From Plebeiibacterium sediminum (lineage in GTDB: Bacteria; Bacteroidota; Bacteroidia; Bacteroidales; Marinilabiliaceae): DNA of 64,000 bases. The first letter of the stretch is position 1. The number at the start of each line of letters is the position of its first letter. Where the stretch lies: NCBI RefSeq assembly GCF_026013605.1, contig NZ_JAPDPJ010000022.1:23202-87201 (forward strand), in the 5' to 3' direction. Under the pieces are notes generated by a model, which was not told the DNA's origin, did not search any database, and saw only the letters and a list, made by a program, of their open reading frames with translations. Made by a program: the position numbers and the translations under genes. Shown here piece after piece: positions 28,662 through 39,158 of this stretch.

Positions 28662-31600
28662 ATGAAAAAATATAAGTATATGCATAAGCTAAGTAAAATA
28701 TGTGGTATTATTTTACCTCTGTTTTTGTTGCAGGTAAGTACTTGTTTCATATATGCACAGGATTCAAATAATAAAGAACGTACATTAAATGGATTTGTGT
28801 TTAGTGCTGAAACAGGGGAGCCCTTACCATTGGTAAATGTGAGTATTCCTGACTATTCTGCTGTAATCACAGAAGAAGATGGTTCGTTTTCGTTAAAAGT
28901 GTTTGATAATGCACTGCTTTATGTGAGTAAAGAAGATTATCAAACAAAACTTGTGAATGTGGTTAATAAGGATTCAATTAAAATATATCTTGGAGACCAG
29001 AATACAACCTCTTTTTACAAAAAGGCAAATTTAGGTTTTGATCAGGAAGAGCTTTATTCTTCTGCTAAATCTGTGGATATAATTGATACCAGAGATTTTA
29101 CCTGGAAAAATGGTGGTTCCTCAGCTGAGAATTTAATCAATAAAGTTACGGGAGTAAATATTAAAGCCAATTCAGGTAATCCGGGTATGGGCTCCGATAT
29201 TTATATACGAGGCTTTAATTCTATGTATTCAGACTGTCAGCCTTTAATAATTGTAGATGGTCAGATTTATGATAGTAAATCTTATTCATCTTCAATTGTA
29301 AATAATGCCTTTTATAATCCATTATCATTAATTGATGTAAATGATATAGAGAATATTACTATTCAAAAAGATGGAGGGGCTATTTATGGAGCAAAGGGTG
29401 CTAATGGAATTATCTATATCAATACAAAAAGAGCTAAAAAACTCGCTACATCTATTGAGTTTACCATGTCAGGTGAGTTAAAGACAGCTCCGGATGAAAT
29501 TCCTGTTTTAGATGCTTCTGATTACCGTTTATATTTAAACGACATGTTGTTAAGTAGTGGTATGTCTGGTAATGATATTAGTGCGCTGCCATATATGAAT
29601 GACCATACTAATAGTGAAGGTTACTATACTTACCATAATAATACGAACTGGCAGAAAAAAGTATTTGAAAATTCATTTTCTCAAAATATTGGGGTAAATA
29701 TTTCCGGGGGAGATCCAATAGCAACCTACTCTTTGTCCGTAGGTTATATGTCTAATAATGGTGTAGTTAAAGAAACCGATTATACACGTTTTAATACGCA
29801 CCTTAATGCAGATATTAATATGTCTGATAAGGTTAAGGTTAGCACAAGCCTTGGCATATCAAAGGAAAAAAGAACCATGTTTGATGAAGGAACAAGTTTA
29901 AATAGTAACCCTATTTATACCTCTTTGGTAAAGGCTCCTATTTTTGTTGCAAATGAGCGTTCAGAAACAGGTGAGTTTTCTCCAAACCTGGAAGATGTGG
30001 ATATATTTGGTATCAGTAATACCCAATCTATTATGGAAGGATTTGAGGGGAGTAGAAATAATTCAAGATTTTTCGGAAACGTGGATCTAAGTTATGAGTT
30101 TTCAAAGAATTTTAAGATCAGTGAAAATTTAGGACTAACCTATGATAATTCAAAAGAGAGCTTGTATAGTCCAATAATTGGAGTAGTTGATGATACCTTA
30201 AAAAATGGAGTTGGTGATAATCGTATGGCGGGAAGTTCATATGCATTTCATTCAGTTGCCAGCGACACCAGAATATCGTGGAAAAAAGCATTGTCATATA
30301 AATCAAATGTTGATTTGATTGCTGGTGGAAGGTTAACCGTTAACAGATACACAAATGATTGGGCTGTCGGTTATAATTCAACAGGTGATCAGATGACAGA
30401 TGTTGCTGATGCTGATAAAGAATTTGTTTCATTATACGGAGCTAACGGAAACTGGAATGATATCACTTATTATGTTTCTGGAAAATACATGTTGAACAAC
30501 AAATATTTTTTTAATGCAGAGTTATCTTTAAATGGATCTTCACGTTTTGGTTCAGAAGCTCCGGGGTTAAGCTTATTTGATAATCAATTTGGTTTATTTT
30601 ACAATGCTTCAGCAGCATGGATTGTTTCTTCTGAAAATTTTATGGCAGATTGCAATCTAATCAACTTGTTAAAATTAAGAGCATCTTATACAGTTGTTGG
30701 TAACGATGATATTGGTGATTATGAATCAGAACTTTATTACACCGATACGCAATTTATGTTGTATAAAGGTTTACTAAGAGCAAATCTGCAAAATGAAAGC
30801 TTACAATGGGAAACTGTGAATAAGTTAAATGTAGGTATAGATTTAAGTGTACTCAAAGAAAGACTTCATTTGTCTGTAGATTATTTTAATAACTACACAT
30901 CCAACATGTTAGTTAATATGCCAGCGTCTGTTGAAACAGGTTATAATAGCTATTTCGACAACCAGGGAGAAATGGAAAATTCCGGGATAGATTTAAGTTT
31001 AAAAGGACGAATAATTAATAGTAAGGATTTCAAATGGGATTTGGAAGCAGGTATTTCTATGTATAAAAATGAAATTAAAAAACTTCCGGAAGATAAAATT
31101 ATAACAGAAATAGCAGATGGTTATGTTATAAGTAAAGAAGGAAATCCAGCAGGTCTTTTTTATGGTTATAAAACGCATGGGGTATATGCAAGTGATGTGG
31201 AAGCTGCAAACGCCGGATTAAGTTATGAAACAAGTGCTACAACAACAGCTCCATTTCAGGGCGGAGATATGCATTTTGATGATTTGGATGGAAACGGCAT
31301 CATCAATGAAAATGATATGCAGGTTGTTGGAGATCCAAATCCTGATTTTACAGGGTATTTAGCAACCAGTGTTCAGTTTAAAAATATTACTCTTGATGCT
31401 GTAATGGATTATAGTTTTGGTGGAGATGTATATAACTACCAAAGATATAAACTTGAATCAATGAGTGGCTATGAAAATCAGACTAAAGCTGTGCTTAACA
31501 GATGGAATTATGATGGACAAGAAACAGATATGCCACATTTATCATATGGCGATCCTCAAGGCAACAGCAGCTTTTCTGATAGATGGATTGAAGATGGTTC

Positions 31601-31829
31601 ATTCATGCGACTTAAGCAGGTTACATTATCTTACAAGCTACCTGTGAAATCAGAAGTAATCCGAAATTTTCAAGTCTTTGTAAAGGGGAATAATTTGTTA
31701 ACGCTAACTGATTATTTGGGAAGAGATCCTGACTTTAGTGTTAATTCTGGTTCTCTGTTCCAGGGAATTGATTTAGGGTTATGTCCTCAGGTTACATCTG
31801 TTTTAGTAGGAGTAAAAATAGGATTGTAA
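28662..31829 (+). CDS. SusC/RagA-like TonB-dependent outer-membrane transporter (2)
   Basis: A 1055-residue transporter, signal peptide ending FIYAQ (about residue 33). A regulatory-like beta-sandwich (about 40-115) precedes the plug (about 140-265, with DIYIRGFNSM, CQPLIIVDGQIYD and ITIQKDGGAIYGAKGANGIIYI) and the barrel. The usual EVVVVGYG stretch is absent; the region between sandwich and plug is short and reads TTSFYKKANLGFDQEELYSSAKS. Together with SusC 1 this is a divergent, fasciclin-associated SusC type. It starts 2 bp after the fasciclin gene and is followed by SusD 2. Confidence 0.92.
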   Translation: MKKYKYMHKLSKICGIILPLFLLQVSTCFIYAQDSNNKERTLNGFVFSAETGEPLPLVNVSIPDYSAVITEEDGSFSLKVFDNALLYVSKEDYQTKLVNVVNKDSIKIYLGDQNTTSFYKKANLGFDQEELYSSAKSVDIIDTRDFTWKNGGSSAENLINKVTGVNIKANSGNPGMGSDIYIRGFNSMYSDCQPLIIVDGQIYDSKSYSSSIVNNAFYNPLSLIDVNDIENITIQKDGGAIYGAKGANGIIYINTKRAKKLATSIEFTMSGELKTAPDEIPVLDASDYRLYLNDMLLSSGMSGNDISALPYMNDHTNSEGYYTYHNNTNWQKKVFENSFSQNIGVNISGGDPIATYSLSVGYMSNNGVVKETDYTRFNTHLNADINMSDKVKVSTSLGISKEKRTMFDEGTSLNSNPIYTSLVKAPIFVANERSETGEFSPNLEDVDIFGISNTQSIMEGFEGSRNNSRFFGNVDLSYEFSKNFKISENLGLTYDNSKESLYSPIIGVVDDTLKNGVGDNRMAGSSYAFHSVASDTRISWKKALSYKSNVDLIAGGRLTVNRYTNDWAVGYNSTGDQMTDVADADKEFVSLYGANGNWNDITYYVSGKYMLNNKYFFNAELSLNGSSRFGSEAPGLSLFDNQFGLFYNASAAWIVSSENFMADCNLINLLKLRASYTVVGNDDIGDYESELYYTDTQFMLYKGLLRANLQNESLQWETVNKLNVGIDLSVLKERLHLSVDYFNNYTSNMLVNMPASVETGYNSYFDNQGEMENSGIDLSLKGRIINSKDFKWDLEAGISMYKNEIKKLPEDKIITEIADGYVISKEGNPAGLFYGYKTHGVYASDVEAANAGLSYETSATTTAPFQGGDMHFDDLDGNGIINENDMQVVGDPNPDFTGYLATSVQFKNITLDAVMDYSFGGDVYNYQRYKLESMSGYENQTKAVLNRWNYDGQETDMPHLSYGDPQGNSSFSDRWIEDGSFMRLKQVTLSYKLPVKSEVIRNFQVFVKGNNLLTLTDYLGRDPDFSVNSGSLFQGIDLGLCPQVTSVLVGVKIGL

Positions 31830-31850
31830 GAATTAAGATTTATAAAAATA

Positions 31851-31934
31851 ATGAAACGAGCTAAGAAACTATTTTACATAGAAAGAAGTAGTTTTTTAGT
31901 CAGTTTCATTGAATACCATTATAAGATTAAATAA
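31851..31934 (+). CDS. Possible 27-codon leader ORF before SusD 2
   Basis: A short ATG frame (MKRAKKLFYIERSSFLVSF and on), basic, ends 7 bp before the likely start of SusD 2. It lies inside the 112-bp SusC-SusD gap, larger than in the other SusCD pairs here (11 bp each). It has no family match and may be a leader peptide or chance; it parallels the frame at 25272-25370. Confidence 0.2.
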   Translation: MKRAKKLFYIERSSFLVSFIEYHYKIK

Positions 31935-31941
31935 TAATGAG

Positions 31942-33672
31942 ATGAATAAATATTTTCGATTATTATATGTAGGATTAGCTTTTTCAGTATCACTTATGAG
32001 TTGTCAGGACTTTCTGGATGCTGAAACCAGTGATATTCTGACTAAAGATGAAATGTACACTACAACTTCAGATGTAGAATCTGTAATAAAGGGTATATAT
32101 GGTGAACTGATGGAATTGAGTGAACAATATGTTGTGCTGAATGAGCTGAGAGGAGATTTAATGACAGTTACATCAAACTCAAATCAGGATTTGATTGATT
32201 TAAATGAGCATAATGTTTCAAGCGGCAATGTATACGCAGATCCACGTCCTTTTTATAAGGTTATCAATGACTGTAACGACTTGATTAAGAATTTAAATAT
32301 CATGTTGGATGATAATGGTATAACTAAGGATAACTATAACATTTATTATTCAGAAGCTGTTTCTGTAAGGTCATGGTTGTATTTGCAGTTGGGTATTCAG
32401 TTTGGATCTGTTCCATATATAACAGAACCGATTGAAACTGTTGATGATTTAAAAACTTTACAAAATTATCAAAAAGTCCCTCTAACTTCTCTTATTAGTC
32501 AGTTGATTGTTGATATGGAAACTGTTCCTGTAATTGATACTTATTCTGATAAAGAATTAATCAGCGATGATGATAAAGTATTTTTTATTAATAAGTACTG
32601 TTTATTAGGAGATTTGTATTTGTGGGATAATCAATATAATAATGCAGCTAAAGCCTATAAAAGTTTAATGATGCTTTCCGGTACATCAGAATATAATAAA
32701 TATAGATTGGTATGGGGAGATGTAGTTAATCATGATGATTTGGTTGTAGGTTACACCAGATATTTAGCTGATGATGTTGAATCTTTGATTGATGATCCGG
32801 GAAAAGGTTGGGAGTCTATCTTTACCAGAACAGATGGAACTATATTTTTAGATGAATGGATTTGGGCTATGTATTTTGATGCAGACTATTCTGTAACAAA
32901 TCCTTTTATAAAATTATTTGCTAATACAGGTAAAGGAGAGTATTTAGTTGCTCCATCTCAGTATGCAATGGATAACTGGGATAGTCAAATTCAATTAAAC
33001 AATATAACATGGGATGCCAGAGGCAAATATACCTGGGAGGAGATGAATGGAAGTCCCGTTATTACCAAGTATATTAAAAACTATGATCCCGCTACACCTT
33101 ATGACAGAGATGGTTTTTGGTATTTGTACAGAGCGGCACTACTCCATTTAAGATTTTGTGAGGCTGCCAACAGAGATAATGAATCAAGGTTAGCGTATGC
33201 GCTTTTAAACTTTGGAGTTCAGTCTGAATATACCGATCCTGATGCATTGGATATTACTTACCTTGAAAGAACAAATAAACCATGGCCATATGATTTTGAT
33301 GCACGTATGGATGCTACAGGTCAAATTCCGGTTGGAGTTCGTGGAATCTGGCACAGAAATGCAGGTGTAAGAGGAGGTAGAGGTAATCTTCAATCAACAG
33401 TTTATCCAGCAGATACCGCAGCTTTCAGTCAACCGCTCGAAGATGCCATTTTTGAAGAGGCTTCGTTGGCATTGGCTTATGAAGGTAACCGATGGGCCGA
33501 TTTAGTTCGAATTTCAATGCGAAGAGGACAAACCGATGGGGATAATGGAGCATCATATTATTTGGCTCAAAAGATTGCCGATGAATTTGAAAAAGAAGGT
33601 TTAGATGGTATATCGATAAAAGCTAAATTAAATGATCAAAATAACTGGTGGCTTCCCTGGCCAACAGAATAA
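31942..33672 (+). CDS. SusD/RagB-like surface lipoprotein (2)
   Basis: A 576-residue SusD-family lipoprotein. ATG 31942 (residue 12 of the longer frame) opens a lipoprotein signal ending SLMSC (Cys21), so it was chosen. Family features are the QDFLDAETSDILTKDEMY start, the helices NDCNDLIKNLN and SVRSWLYLQLGIQFGSVPYI, and the C-terminal EEASLALAYEGNRWADLVRISMR segment. It is the last gene of the operon; a strong terminator follows at 33788. It pairs with SusC 2. The ligand is unknown. Confidence 0.92.
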   Translation: MNKYFRLLYVGLAFSVSLMSCQDFLDAETSDILTKDEMYTTTSDVESVIKGIYGELMELSEQYVVLNELRGDLMTVTSNSNQDLIDLNEHNVSSGNVYADPRPFYKVINDCNDLIKNLNIMLDDNGITKDNYNIYYSEAVSVRSWLYLQLGIQFGSVPYITEPIETVDDLKTLQNYQKVPLTSLISQLIVDMETVPVIDTYSDKELISDDDKVFFINKYCLLGDLYLWDNQYNNAAKAYKSLMMLSGTSEYNKYRLVWGDVVNHDDLVVGYTRYLADDVESLIDDPGKGWESIFTRTDGTIFLDEWIWAMYFDADYSVTNPFIKLFANTGKGEYLVAPSQYAMDNWDSQIQLNNITWDARGKYTWEEMNGSPVITKYIKNYDPATPYDRDGFWYLYRAALLHLRFCEAANRDNESRLAYALLNFGVQSEYTDPDALDITYLERTNKPWPYDFDARMDATGQIPVGVRGIWHRNAGVRGGRGNLQSTVYPADTAAFSQPLEDAIFEEASLALAYEGNRWADLVRISMRRGQTDGDNGASYYLAQKIADEFEKEGLDGISIKAKLNDQNNWWLPWPTE

Positions 33673-33787
33673 TATTTAAAATGACATAGATTCATGACAC
33701 ATGAATGAAAAAATATCAATAATGATCATTACTACATTTTCTCGTATTAATCATCTTTGATATCGTGACTAATAGATTTAATTATTT

Positions 33788-33824
33788 AAAGAGGCTGAAC
33801 GATATGTCAGCCTCTTTATTTTTT
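33788..33824 (+). terminator. Intrinsic terminator of the fasciclin/SusCD operon
   Basis: AAAGAGGCTGA (33788-33798) pairs perfectly with TCAGCCTCTTT (33807-33817), then A and a T-run. It lies 115 bp after the SusD 2 stop and is the only structure seen in the 403-bp gap 33673-34075. Confidence 0.9.
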
Positions 33825-34075
33825 AATCCAATTATTTCAAAGATTAATAATTTGCGAAACCTACTAAATCTAGTAATTTTGCGAATTGTATATCTCGCCT
33901 GAATATTAACCTTATTGATCTATTTCTGAAAGTAGGATAGTAACCATTAAAATATAGTTGTACTGTGTTTAATTGTGAGTATATCAATAGAATATATAAG
34001 GGTAAATTGGTGGTTTTAAATGATATACAATTACGGTTTAGATTATTAAGAATAAGAAAAATAAATAATAAAATA

Positions 34076-34942
34076 ATGAAAAAAGTAGTTTTAGTTACCG
34101 CCCTGGTATTTTTGTGCAAAGTTGTTGTGCTTGCACAAGATGTTAATGCAAAAATTGATGTTTGTAAGAAGTACTTGATGGATCAAAAATATACTGAGGT
34201 AATAGAAGAATGTCAGGTTTTGTTCGAAAGTGATCTGGATTCGGTTAATTCAGGATTGGTATATGCTTTTGCCGGTTTGGCAAATAAAGAGCTTGGGAAT
34301 TCAGATCAAGCTGTAGCGTATTTAAAAAAATCGATAGAATACAGAGTAAAGCGGTACGATATTTATGAAACCTTCATTGGACTAACAAATGAAAAAAATG
34401 ATGGTGAAAACTATGAATTTGGATTGCTTCAGGAGGCTTTTGCTTTTCCTGATCTTGCTTATCTGGTTAATCCAAAACTTGTAAATTATTATATCAAATC
34501 GAAACAATACGAAAAACTAATCGGATTCTCTGATAAAATGCTTGAAAGCAATCCTAATGATGTAGATTATTTATACTATTCCGCATACGGATATCAACAT
34601 TTAAAGCAATCTGATAAAGCTGAAGAATATTTTCTTAAGGTTTTAAATAATAATCCAGATCATAAAAATGCAAACTTAAGTCTTGGTAATCTATATTTTA
34701 AAAAGGCCTCACAAGAATACAATCTTCAAAAAAAGAAATATGAAAAACTAAAGAGTCCTACCAGAGTTGATTATGACCATTACCGAAAATCTTTAGAGCA
34801 CAGTAAGTCTATTTATGAGAAAGCTTTACCATATCTGCTTAAAGTATATAATAATGAACCAAACGATAATTTGAAAGGGGTTTTATATAATGTTTATAGC
34901 AGACTGGATAAAAAGGAATTAGCATCTCAATATAAACAATAG
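34076..34942 (+). CDS. TPR-repeat periplasmic protein
   Basis: A 288-residue protein. ATG 34076 opens a clear signal peptide (KKVVLVTALVFLCKVVVLAQ, cleaved near residue 20); the frame to its left from 33965 lacks one, so the shorter start was chosen. It is all-helical, with TPR-like repeats at about 25-95 (KKYLMDQKYTEVIEECQVLF, AGLANKELGNSDQAVAYLKKSI) and 150-215 (YYSAYGYQHLKQSDKAEEYFLKVL), and a short coiled segment near 225-245. It likely acts as a scaffold or assembly factor in the periplasm. It stands alone between two PUL-like loci and has no obvious operon partner. Confidence 0.8.
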   Translation: MKKVVLVTALVFLCKVVVLAQDVNAKIDVCKKYLMDQKYTEVIEECQVLFESDLDSVNSGLVYAFAGLANKELGNSDQAVAYLKKSIEYRVKRYDIYETFIGLTNEKNDGENYEFGLLQEAFAFPDLAYLVNPKLVNYYIKSKQYEKLIGFSDKMLESNPNDVDYLYYSAYGYQHLKQSDKAEEYFLKVLNNNPDHKNANLSLGNLYFKKASQEYNLQKKKYEKLKSPTRVDYDHYRKSLEHSKSIYEKALPYLLKVYNNEPNDNLKGVLYNVYSRLDKKELASQYKQ

Positions 34943-35005
34943 CATCTATTGTGTCATACAAAGAGACGATTCATTATTATCATAAATTCCTTATGATTTT
35001 GATAT

Positions 35006-35048
35006 ATCAGAATTTAATATTCATAGCACTTAAATATTAAATTCTGAT
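35006..35048. terminator. 16-bp perfect inverted repeat between convergent genes
   Basis: ATCAGAATTTAATATT (35006-35021) pairs perfectly with AATATTAAATTCTGAT (35033-35048), loop 11 nt. It lies between the TPR gene (plus) and HTCS 2 (minus, stop at 35058), so it can serve both as a bidirectional terminator. The stem is AT-rich and lacks a clean T-run. Confidence 0.6.
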
Positions 35049-35057
35049 GTATTTACA

Positions 35058-38000
35058 TTAATTTGATTTGATTACATGTTTTTTCTGAAATTCACTAGGT
35101 GTAATATTAAATTCAGACTTAAAACAGGAAGAAAAATATTTAGGATCAGAAAATCCAACAGCATAAGCAACTTCAGCTATAGAAGTAGTGCTGTTTTTCA
35201 ACATTACCGAAGCGTGTTTTAATTTAATATTTCTGATAAACTCAATAGGAGAGAGGCCTGTAATTGTTTTAATCTTTCGATAAAGTGAAGATTTTGATAA
35301 GTTTAGTTCTTCCGCAAATGTATTGATATCAAAATCAGCTTCCGATAAATACTTTTCAATTATTTCAATGGCATTATTCATAAACTGTTCATCCATTGAA
35401 TGATTTTCCAATGAAGAGATATTGAGCTCTACATTAGTTTTAAACTCCTCCTGCTTACTTTTTTTATGAGTAATAAAATTACTGATTCGGGCATTTAAAA
35501 CACCCATTTCAAATGGCTTTGAAATATAGGCATCTGCTCCTGCATTATAACATTCTATTCTGTCGTTAATACTGTTTTTTGCAGTTAATAAAATTACTGA
35601 AATATGACTGGTTTCAATGTTTCCCTTTAAGGTTTTACACAATTCAATACCATCCATTTCAGGCATCATCACATCACTAATAATTACATCAATATCGGCA
35701 GATTTTACTTGTTCTAAAGCTTCAACTCCATTGGTAGCTGTAAGTACATGGTAAGTTCTTGAAAGTATATGTTTCATCAACTGAAGCAACTCTAAATTAT
35801 CATCTACCAGTAATATATTTACATTTGAAAGTTTTTCCGCAGAGCCTGACTCCTGATCTTCAATATTGTTGATGTCAACAATGTCAGGATTAGCCTCAGA
35901 ACTTTCACTGATGCCAATAGGATTATAGGTGGCAATTTCATTGGGAGAATAGCTGCCTTTATCAATAGGTATATGTATGGTAAAAGTAGTGCCTTCTTCT
36001 AATTTACTGTCAACAGAAATCCATCCATGATGCAGCTCAATAAGATCTTTACATAATGATAAACCAATACCATGCGTATCACTGGCTTTTATAGTTTTGT
36101 TGGTGTAAAATCTGGTAAAAATACTATCTAAATCTTCGGGAGGAATGCCCATACCTGTATCACTAACATTTATTGTAAGATATTCGTGATTGTTTTCAAT
36201 ATATGTTTCTAATGATATAGATATTTCTCCGTTTTCAGGTGTAAATTTAAAAGCATTAGAAAGTAAATTAAATAGTACTTTATCAATTTTATCTGCATCA
36301 AAATATGCTTTTACTTCCTTATGAGCAGAATGAAAAGAGAAATTGATTTGCTTTTTATTGAATATGGGTAAAAAATGATTGTAGCATATATCATTGATAA
36401 ATGATGCTATATCTGAATTGGTTATATTAAGTTGCATCTTACCATTTTCAATTCTTCTGAAGTCCAGTATTTGCTGCAACAAGCGCTTTAATCTCGAAAC
36501 ATTTGACCTCATTAAGGTAAATTGGGATAGCTTCTTTGGCAAGATAGATTCTGTATCGTCAATCAAGCATGAGATAATTGTTAAAGGAGTTAATAAATCG
36601 TGTGAAATATTTGTAAAGTACTTTAACTTGGTTTGGGTTAATTCTTCCGTTTTATTTTTCTCAAACTGAGCCATTTTAATGGTGTGTTTCAGTTTAATCC
36701 TGTTAATCATTATATAAATAAGGATCGCAACAAACAATGTAATAATTATAATATATATGATATAAGCTACAGTTGTTTCATATATGGCAGGTTCTCTGAT
36801 AATGTTGAGCGTTGTGATCTGATTACTCCATAAATTATGAGCATCTGATGCTTTTACATGAAATTTGTACTTACCTTTTTTTAGTTGACTGTATACGGCA
36901 AATTGACGGTCTTCTTTTACATATACCCAGTTGTCATCAATACCATCAAGTTTATAGGCGTATTTTATTTTTTCAGGGTTACTATAATCAAGTGCTGAAA
37001 AATAAATTTCAATATTTTTATCTGTTGGTGATAATATGAGTGTGTTTTTATCTTTATTGTACTTCTTTATTTGGCATGAATCCAGTATAGATGAATTCTG
37101 AATTTTAACATCGGTAATTTTTACATTTGTTTGTACAGGAGGAACCAGTAAATGCTCTGAAGGACTAAATCTTGAATATCCCCTGTTTCCTCCAATATAA
37201 ATATACTTGGAGTCTTTAGTTTTAAATAATGAATTTTTTAAATGCGAATTAATCTGCATTCCATCAAGTGATGAATAGGAAATTGAAGCATTATTTCTGG
37301 GATTATATTCGATTACTTTTTTATAGGTAGTAATCCAGATGTTATTGTATTTGTCAGCAATGATATCAAGAATGGCTTCTCCTTTTAAACCGCAATCAAT
37401 AGTTTTGTTACTAAAGGTTTTTGTTGTGGTATTATAGGCAATTAAACTTCCGCTTTTCATTCCAATCCACACGGTTCCACTTAAGTCTGCAGTTATAGTT
37501 TGGATATGCTTATTGATTAGTTTATTGTTAATGTTATGAAACGCCAGGTCTTTTATTTCATCTCTTTTTAGTTCGTGAGGTAAATTAATCTTGTTTATTC
37601 CTTTTTTATCAGTACTAATCCATATTGTATTGTTGTTGTCTTGAGTAATTGAGGTAATATCGCCTAAATCTTTTTTTACAAGAACAATTTCATTTAATCC
37701 AAATGGTTGAACAAATAAAGCTCTATCACTAACTAACCATACATTGGATTGGTTATCCTCAAATATTAGATTTGCAATGCCTGAATCATTGGCTACCTGA
37801 CTGAGCAAATTATGTTTAACATTTTTTATCTGACCATTTTCTTTCTTTATTTTGATGATTTTTGAATTACTGGAGTTGGTTAACCATATTTCATTTAAAC
37901 CACTGATATAGTTAATATGTGTAACATATTTGAGTTCGTTGAAGCTTTTTAGTTCATTGATTTCATTGTAAAACTTTACGGTACCACTTTTAGGACTGTA

Positions 38001-39158
38001 ACAAAAAAGACCAATTCTGTTTTGATTGATCCAGATGTCACCTTCACTATCCTCGCATAAAGATGTAAATGAAGGAGCAATATCACTTTTGCTTGTTAAT
38101 AGATGGAGTGGAAAATTGTTTATTTTTGGCTTATTAAAATCAACTTTAAAAATACCTTCACTAAAGGCTCCAATCCATAAACTACCATCGCGATCCTTAA
38201 TGATTTCGCTAAATATATTGTTTGTATTCTGAAAAAGTTTACGAGTATTTACTGCCTCAGTATTACCATCTTTATTGTATTTGAAAGTACTCAAACCAGA
38301 TAATGACATTGCCCAAATGTATTCGTAGTTATTATCCTGGGTAAAACTAAAGAATCGGGAAGTATTAATCGAATTTTCCCATTCTGGTTGAGGTATTTTT
38401 GTATAAGTCTGATTTGAGATGGTATTTGGATTAAAATGAAAAATACCCTCCTCCCATGTTCCTATCCAATAATTATTGTTTGAATCCTGATATATCCTAA
38501 ACGGGTTATCCTGATTTCCTATTTTAGGGTACTTAATAAATTGGTTGGTTTCTTTGTTGTATTTAAATAAGCCCTGGCCCCATATCATAACCCAAATGTT
38601 TTGGTACGAATCTTCAAAAATTTGGTTTATACTTGAATTGGGCAGTACACTTTTGTTTTGGCCAGAATGAGTGTAATCAAATTTTAAGCTTAAATCTTTG
38701 TTATATCTTTTTAAACCGGAATTATATCCGACCCAAATAGTGCTGTCGCTTGCACATATCATGCTCGAAACACTAGCGTGTATTATTGTTGTATCAGGAT
38801 GAGGCGTAATAGTATAGGTGTTTTTATTTAATATATTTAATCCTTCATGTGTTCCTACCCAAATGTTATGGTTATAATCCTCAGTAAATGCAGTTATTTC
38901 GTTACTGCTTAGTAAGTTTGGGTTAATAAAGTCTGATCTGAAAATTTTTGTTCGGTATCCATCATATCTGCATAGCCCATCCTGGGTTCCTAACCACATG
39001 TATCCTTCTTTATCCTGAAAAATTCTGTATACAGAATTCGACGGAAGTAAATTCATAATTGGAAGTTGACTTACTTTGATATTTTGTGCAACAGTTAAAA
39101 ATGATATGGATATAAAGGTTATGGTAAAAAGAATATGAATTGGAAGTTTGTTTTTCAT
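35058..39158 (-). CDS. Hybrid two-component system regulator (HTCS 2)
   Basis: A 1366-residue HTCS sensor-kinase-regulator with a signal peptide (cleaved near SFLTVAQ, residue 25). The periplasmic Reg_prop propeller repeats (GYMWLGTQDGLCRYDGY, NIWVGTHEGLNIL, TIWVGYNSGL) run to about 690, then a Y_Y_Y domain (about 720-790). A membrane helix lies at about 797-818. The cytoplasmic part is HisKA (His853 in SHDLLTPLTI), HATPase_c, a receiver (Asp1162 in IISDVMMPEMDG, Lys in YISKPF) and an AraC HTH (about 1260-1360). It is divergent from SusC 3 with a 386-bp promoter region and very likely controls the arabinogalactan-type PUL. The acceptor motif SHDLLTP differs slightly from SHELKTP of HTCS 1. 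Confidence 0.93.
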   Translation of the reverse strand: MKNKLPIHILFTITFISISFLTVAQNIKVSQLPIMNLLPSNSVYRIFQDKEGYMWLGTQDGLCRYDGYRTKIFRSDFINPNLLSSNEITAFTEDYNHNIWVGTHEGLNILNKNTYTITPHPDTTIIHASVSSMICASDSTIWVGYNSGLKRYNKDLSLKFDYTHSGQNKSVLPNSSINQIFEDSYQNIWVMIWGQGLFKYNKETNQFIKYPKIGNQDNPFRIYQDSNNNYWIGTWEEGIFHFNPNTISNQTYTKIPQPEWENSINTSRFFSFTQDNNYEYIWAMSLSGLSTFKYNKDGNTEAVNTRKLFQNTNNIFSEIIKDRDGSLWIGAFSEGIFKVDFNKPKINNFPLHLLTSKSDIAPSFTSLCEDSEGDIWINQNRIGLFCYSPKSGTVKFYNEINELKSFNELKYVTHINYISGLNEIWLTNSSNSKIIKIKKENGQIKNVKHNLLSQVANDSGIANLIFEDNQSNVWLVSDRALFVQPFGLNEIVLVKKDLGDITSITQDNNNTIWISTDKKGINKINLPHELKRDEIKDLAFHNINNKLINKHIQTITADLSGTVWIGMKSGSLIAYNTTTKTFSNKTIDCGLKGEAILDIIADKYNNIWITTYKKVIEYNPRNNASISYSSLDGMQINSHLKNSLFKTKDSKYIYIGGNRGYSRFSPSEHLLVPPVQTNVKITDVKIQNSSILDSCQIKKYNKDKNTLILSPTDKNIEIYFSALDYSNPEKIKYAYKLDGIDDNWVYVKEDRQFAVYSQLKKGKYKFHVKASDAHNLWSNQITTLNIIREPAIYETTVAYIIYIIIITLFVAILIYIMINRIKLKHTIKMAQFEKNKTEELTQTKLKYFTNISHDLLTPLTIISCLIDDTESILPKKLSQFTLMRSNVSRLKRLLQQILDFRRIENGKMQLNITNSDIASFINDICYNHFLPIFNKKQINFSFHSAHKEVKAYFDADKIDKVLFNLLSNAFKFTPENGEISISLETYIENNHEYLTINVSDTGMGIPPEDLDSIFTRFYTNKTIKASDTHGIGLSLCKDLIELHHGWISVDSKLEEGTTFTIHIPIDKGSYSPNEIATYNPIGISESSEANPDIVDINNIEDQESGSAEKLSNVNILLVDDNLELLQLMKHILSRTYHVLTATNGVEALEQVKSADIDVIISDVMMPEMDGIELCKTLKGNIETSHISVILLTAKNSINDRIECYNAGADAYISKPFEMGVLNARISNFITHKKSKQEEFKTNVELNISSLENHSMDEQFMNNAIEIIEKYLSEADFDINTFAEELNLSKSSLYRKIKTITGLSPIEFIRNIKLKHASVMLKNSTTSIAEVAYAVGFSDPKYFSSCFKSEFNITPSEFQKKHVIKSN

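Noticed and set aside
33844..34119. Minus-strand 91-codon frame
   Set aside because: It lies antisense to the start and signal peptide of the TPR gene and has no recognisable domain; treated as a shadow frame.
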